Shown: in pieces, positions 62,441-64,000 of the stretch
Numbering within the stretch: the first letter of the stretch is position 1
How the letters are laid out: every line of letters begins with the position of its first letter
Assembly (NCBI GenBank): GCA_958510875.1
Contig: OY294068.1
Location: 164,398,388-164,462,387, forward strand
Length of the DNA: 64,000 bases
From: Endomychus coccineus
Taxonomy: Eukaryota; Arthropoda; Insecta; Coleoptera; Endomychidae
Direction of reading: 5' to 3'
The notes under the pieces: model-generated
What the model was told of the DNA's origin: nothing
The model's input: only the letters and a program-made list of their open reading frames with translations
Database searches by the model: none
Position numbers and translations under genes: made by a program

Positions 62441-63079
62441 CCTTTGAGATAAGTTAAATTTAATTTGAAAGAAACAACATTGGTAAAACCAGCTTAATAA
62501 AATTTATTGAAGCAAATTAACGAATAAAACAAAACATGATAACAGATAATCTGAAAATCAGCTCGATTTGAATTAAAAGTGAGTATGGCAAATTTGGTAA
62601 TACATGAATCGATTACTAAAACAGAATGATACATAATTTCGAAATTAGCTCGTAATGACATGATGATGAATAGTGTTGAAATCACCTCAATTAATTCATT
62701 AATTCTCCATTAAATGTAGATGAAAAACATTACTTACACTACTCAAATCGATGTGTGCGAAAGCAAGAAGAAACTTCGAATATTCCCCTTTTCTTCTGTA
62801 GGTCCCTTATATAGACTTTATTGATGAAATCTTGCAATTTAAGATTAACACGGTAAACGAAATTGTCCGACAGAATAACGAACCCTAATGCTGACATGAC
62901 AGTATTATTTATTATTTGCAAAATAAAAGTATCTGAGAATGAAATTAACACTGACTGACAGGAAATGGTTTGAAGTAAGTTATGAAATCAGATAATACAT
63001 CGGAATATAATATCTAAGACTATAATGTGAATAAAATGATTTACAATAATGAAGAAAAATATGGATTGATAATAATTGA
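62441..63079. other. AT-rich insert between two LINE pieces
   Basis: AT-rich sequence splitting the CR1-like relic. No terminal repeats or ORFs are seen. Confidence 0.4.
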
Positions 63080-63990
63080 ATTTGGTAAAAATGAAAACTT
63101 GACAATATCTCCAAAGCATTGAGCCAAGTCAGGCACAAGGCCTTCTTGGAAAACGTCATATGATTTGCCGCCCCAACCCTGTTTCTTATTATCGAGTTTT
63201 CTCTCAGATATATCAGTCCATGTGGTGGTTGATGGATTATCCTCCGATACAGAGACTATCAATGATGATGTTCCACAGGGATATGTCTTGGCCCCAAGTT
63301 TGTTTCTGTTTCATATCAACCATCTGTCTCTTCCACAGCTTTGCAGATGATGATACACTTCAATAAAGCCAGAAAAGCAAGACAAAGATAGGTTGATGCA
63401 ATTAATAGGGATCTAGTAATGGGGATCTGATAATTCAGTAGAGCTTAATGCAACCAAAACTCAAACTTGCATCTTCTCCAGGAAGGCGGAACACACAATC
63501 CGCAATATGATGATATCAGGTTCAACTATTCCTATGAAGTCTTCCATATCAACACCCTCTGATGGGATGATCACGTGAGGTACATTGCAAGAGCTCATCC
63601 ACAAAAACTTGGTTTTCTATTCCGTGCCAAGACCTTTACATCCCAGTAGCTCTTCAAAATAGACAAAGCACACAGTCGACCTGTCATAGAGTACTGTTCA
63701 CATGTTTGGAGTTCGGCTTCATCTGGTTGATGATGTCACACTTACGAAATCCTTGACCTCTCTAGAACATCGTAGAAAGATGCCATCTCTCTTTTTCATA
63801 GATATTTTCATAGTGGGTGTTTATGAGGAATCACAAGAGATTCCAGGTAGGCGGACTAGCCGAGCTCAAGCTAGTTAAGCCTTCGGTGTCAAGCTCGAGA
63901 CCTGCCGAACATCTCCCTATCAGACTTTATTTTTCTATCGAACGGCGAAGTTGTAGATCTTTTTCCCTCCAAACCTTAAGAAACGTTTTC
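63080..63990 (+). pseudogene. CR1-like LINE relic, distal RT and 3' part
   Basis: Plus strand: TETINDDVPQGYVLAPSLFL then FHINHL (RT box), ADD-type site in a shifted frame near 63345, then the segment matching KTQACIFSRKAEHTI (63455-63500), SQQLFKIDKAH.RPVIEYCS (63640-63700) and the 3' part, which matches 35165-35520 in inverse orientation. It runs to the window edge and may continue. Confidence 0.78.
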
Positions 63991-64000
63991 TCCCAACATT

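Noticed and set aside
1..64000. CRISPR arrays, operons, rRNA genes or bacterial promoters
   Set aside because: No regularly spaced identical repeats with unique spacers, no ribosome-binding sites or rRNA sequence. Introns and transposons show the sequence to be a eukaryotic nuclear genome.

Overview
This is a 64-kb, AT-rich window from an animal nuclear genome, most likely an insect. Its genes are split by GT-AG introns. Its mobile DNA is typical of arthropods: mariner, another Tc1/mariner-like element with very long terminal repeats, piggyBac, a P-element-like transposase, MULE, Penelope-like elements, and CR1-like and R1/Jockey-like LINEs. There is no sign of bacterial operons, rRNA or CRISPR. 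The species cannot be fixed from the sequence alone.

The only host gene I can support lies on the minus strand across almost the whole window. It is a TOGARAM (crescerin / CHE-12) homologue, a TOG-array protein of the ciliary axoneme. I could follow ten coding exons: 60191-58381, 46373-46070, 43921-43630, 40616-40463, 37548-37464, 34813-34523, 31962-31827, 13997-13757, 10793-10059 and 7988-7557 (stop). Every junction has AG/GT borders and every codon phase carries across, giving about 1492 residues. TOG folds sit at the N-terminal end, in the middle and at the C-terminus, with low-complexity linkers between them. The 5' end is missing: the first visible exon begins inside a TOG repeat and no convincing earlier exon is seen up to 64000.

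Region by region: 1-7.5 kb, downstream of the gene, holds a LINE relic, a P-like transposase relic and a Penelope-like element with a hammerhead ribozyme motif. The 14-31.8 kb intron holds an end-to-end piggyBac (TTAA flanks), a LINE RNase H fragment, a complete-length but dead mariner, several Penelope-like pieces with a second, better hammerhead motif, and a 2.3-kb Tc1/mariner-like element with inverted repeats near 590 bp. From 31.9 to 58 kb the introns carry R1/Jockey-like and CR1-like LINE debris, a virus-like three-ORF relic (38.98-39.87 kb), a tRNA-derived SINE-like unit, a MULE relic, a nested duplication near 51 kb and a 155-bp tandem array near 57 kb. Beyond the first exon lie a 964-bp foldback element and another CR1-like copy.

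The mobile elements are degraded, but several keep exact ends, target duplications or ribozyme folds, so they remain readable. Coordinates of splice sites and element termini were read base by base. The ends of old LINE and Penelope relics are approximate.
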